Shown here one piece after another: positions 13,714 through 15,295 of a stretch of DNA of 15,295 bases (the first letter of the stretch is position 1; every line of letters starts with the position of its first letter). Source of the stretch: Actinomycetes bacterium (lineage in GTDB: Bacteria > Actinomycetota > Actinomycetes > Propionibacteriales > Propionibacteriaceae). A program made the position numbers and the translations under genes. The stretch is from the NCBI GenBank assembly GCA_023419175.1, contig JAEZYG010000043.1, positions 1 through 15,295 of the forward strand. The letters are read 5' to 3'. A model generated the notes under the pieces. The model was not told the DNA's origin, searched no databases, and worked only from the letters and a program-made list of their open reading frames with translations.

Positions 13714-15012
13714 ATGACAGCGCGTTCGTTGAAAGTTGGCCTGCTCGGGTGTGGCACTGTTGGCTCATCGGTCGCTCGTATCATCACCGATCAAGCAGAT
13801 GAGCTATCGGCAAGAATTGGATGCGATCTGACGTTGAGCGGTGTAGCAGTGTCAGATATCACCAAGAAACGTGAGGGCGTCGATTCGCAATTACTCCATG
13901 ATGACGCCGAGCTCATGCTAAAAGAGTGCGATTTCGATATCGTTGTCGAATTGATCGGTGGGATCGAGCCGGCTCGCACGTTAATCATGGCAGCTATTGA
14001 AAAAGGCGCCTCGATCGTCACGGCCAATAAAGCCCTCCTTGCAGCCCATGGACGAGAGATCTTACGTGCCGCTCACCAAGCAGGGGTCGAGATCTACTAT
14101 GAAGCGGCTGTGGGGGGAGCGATTCCTATCATCCGTCCGCTGAGAGAATCCCTGGTCGGCGATGAGGTGACAGCCGTTATGGGAATCGTCAATGGGACGA
14201 CTAATTACATCTTGGACAAGATGAGTCGCGAAGGTATGGGCTATAGCGACGCCGTTGTGCAAGCTCAGCAACTTGGCTATGCCGAAGCTGATCCCACCGC
14301 AGATGTGGAGGGATATGATGCAGCCGCTAAAGCAGCTTTGCTCGCCAGCTTAGCTTTCCATACATGGGTTCCAGGAGATCGAGTAGAGCGGTGTGGTATC
14401 ACCGAGATTGAGTTGGCAGATATTAAAGCAGCTCAGGATTTGGGATATGTCATCAAATTGATCGCGAAAGCTACTGTTGAAAAAGATGGGTCGATTGAGG
14501 TTGCTGTTCATCCGACGATGGTCAAATGTGACCATCCTCTTGCCAATGTGAATGGAGCGGACAATGCGATCGTAGTCGAAGCCCAAGCTGCTGGACGCTT
14601 GATGTTCCAAGGTCCAGGAGCGGGAGGTGCTCCTACAGCAAGCGCTGTCGTGGGAGATATCGTCACCGTCGCCCGTCACCGTCACGCACAGATGGCTCCC
14701 ACGATCCAGTCGATGTATGCCGATCACGAGCTGAAAGACCGCGGTGAGACCTTCAGCCGTTATTTCTTGCGCTTCGAAGTGAGCGATGAGCCAGGTGTTC
14801 TCAGCACTATTGCTGGAATCTTGTCCGAACACGGCATCTCGATTGAGACGGCTCGCCAATTCGCTACGGCAGGAGAACAAGGTGCTCATGCCCAGCTGCA
14901 ATTGATGACTCATCGTGCATTGACCAGGGATCTTGCCCGTTGCTGTGAATGTTTGGAAAATTGTTCGCAAGTCCATGGAAAGATTCATTCGATGAGAGTG
15001 GAAGGAGTGTAA
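13714..15012 (+). CDS. hom: Homoserine dehydrogenase with ACT domain
   Basis: Hom reduces aspartate semialdehyde to homoserine with NAD(P)H, the branch point to threonine and methionine. The 432-residue protein starts with a Rossmann motif G12-C-G14-T-V-G17. It continues with VVELIGGIEPA, TANKALLA (conserved lysine), EAAVGGAIPIIRPLRESL, GIVNGTTNYIL, EADPTADVEGYDAAAKAALL (catalytic acidic and lysine residues) and FQGPGAGGAPTASAVVGDIV. A C-terminal ACT domain (about 350-425: RYFLRFEVSDEPGVLSTIAG) suggests feedback inhibition by threonine, as in other actinobacterial enzymes. The length is typical. The ATG follows GAGGAGAA closely. It is sandwiched between lysA (10 bases before) and thrH, whose ATG comes directly after the stop. 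Confidence 0.96.
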   Translation: MTARSLKVGLLGCGTVGSSVARIITDQADELSARIGCDLTLSGVAVSDITKKREGVDSQLLHDDAELMLKECDFDIVVELIGGIEPARTLIMAAIEKGASIVTANKALLAAHGREILRAAHQAGVEIYYEAAVGGAIPIIRPLRESLVGDEVTAVMGIVNGTTNYILDKMSREGMGYSDAVVQAQQLGYAEADPTADVEGYDAAAKAALLASLAFHTWVPGDRVERCGITEIELADIKAAQDLGYVIKLIAKATVEKDGSIEVAVHPTMVKCDHPLANVNGADNAIVVEAQAAGRLMFQGPGAGGAPTASAVVGDIVTVARHRHAQMAPTIQSMYADHELKDRGETFSRYFLRFEVSDEPGVLSTIAGILSEHGISIETARQFATAGEQGAHAQLQLMTHRALTRDLARCCECLENCSQVHGKIHSMRVEGV

Positions 15013-15295
15013 ATGCGTATCGCATGTCTCGATCTTGAAGGGGTTTTGGTTCCTGAGATCTGGGTCAATGTCGCCGAAGCGACAGGGATTGATGATTTGC
15101 GTCTGACCACCCGAGATATCGCCGATTATGACGAATTGATGACCCACCGTCTGCGCGTTCTCGATAGGCACGGTTTGGGAATCGAGCAGATTCAAACGGT
15201 CATTGCCGATCTATCTCCTCTTGAGGGCGCTAAAGAATTCCTCGAATGGTTGCGCTCGCGCTATCAGGTCATCATCTTGTCGGATACCTTCTATC
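15013..15295 (+). CDS. thrH: ThrH, phosphoserine phosphatase / phosphoserine:homoserine phosphotransferase, N-terminal part (cut by window edge)
   Basis: Ninety-four codons are present. The start, ACLDLEGVLVPEIW, carries HAD motif I with the presumed nucleophile D7 and E9. TTRDIADYDELM, LRVLDRHGL, LSPLEGAKEFLEWLRSR and VIILSDTFY (motif II serine) follow. I recognise close agreement with Pseudomonas aeruginosa ThrH, which hydrolyses phosphoserine and can also pass its phosphate to homoserine, and whose gene replaces thrB in complementation. Motifs III and IV lie past the window. The ATG immediately follows the hom stop TAA, with GAAGGAG inside the end of hom as ribosome-binding site, so the two are translationally coupled. 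Position after hom favours a role in threonine synthesis, though serine synthesis is also possible. Confidence 0.93.
   Translation, partial: MRIACLDLEGVLVPEIWVNVAEATGIDDLRLTTRDIADYDELMTHRLRVLDRHGLGIEQIQTVIADLSPLEGAKEFLEWLRSRYQVIILSDTFY

Noticed and set aside
14350..15195. 281-codon open frame antisense to hom and thrH
   Set aside because: hom and thrH on the plus strand are unmistakable. The antisense translation has no recognisable domain and its length follows from codon bias of the true genes.
1..15295. CRISPR arrays, insertion sequences, integrase or attachment sites
   Set aside because: No direct-repeat series, transposase or terminal inverted repeats were seen. The tRNA-Arg 3' end has no visible duplicate in the window.

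Overview
The window comes from an actinobacterium with an unusually low GC content for the phylum (about 50% by eye). The assignment rests on the genes: a WhiB1-type iron-sulfur regulator, a SigR/RsrA (SigH/RshA) thiol-stress pair, a GAF-PAS-HisKA_2 kinase of the PdtaS type, a Kgd-type fused 2-oxoglutarate decarboxylase/dehydrogenase, and a 24-residue bL37 ribosomal protein. I cannot name the genus. No mobile element, CRISPR array, phage gene or rRNA was seen.

Layout. Positions 1-2346 (minus strand) hold doxX-like, aroA and the 5' part of rsgA, transcribed right to left. Positions 2401-3442 (plus) hold sigR and rsrA, overlapping by 8 bp, behind a promoter that looks SigR-dependent and an open N-terminal extension. 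A 24-codon gene for bL37 (minus, 3505-3579) ends in a strong terminator facing rsrA; its promoter region contains overlapping palindromes. pdtaS (plus, 3781-5247) converges on whiB1 (minus, 5255-5506). Next, all minus, come the giant kgd gene, two overlapping paralogous membrane proteins resembling GT87/DUF2029 mannosyltransferases, and a tRNA-Arg(CCG). On the right, plus strand, are lysA, hom and a truncated thrH.

How the genes work together. The left half matches the actinobacterial neighbourhood known from Mycobacterium tuberculosis around whiB1-pdtaS-rshA-sigH-aroA-rsgA, a cluster of redox and envelope-stress regulators beside aromatic biosynthesis and ribosome assembly. The right half is the aspartate pathway: LysA makes lysine, Hom makes homoserine, and ThrH may supply phosphohomoserine in place of the usual ThrB kinase. 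Kgd provides the 2-oxoglutarate step of the TCA cycle.

No wholly new system is evident. The points most worth a second look are the two-form SigR arrangement, thrH directly after hom, the overlooked bL37 mini-gene with its palindromic promoter, possible non-standard starts for aroA and kgd, the twin GT87-like genes, and a marked excess of GATC.
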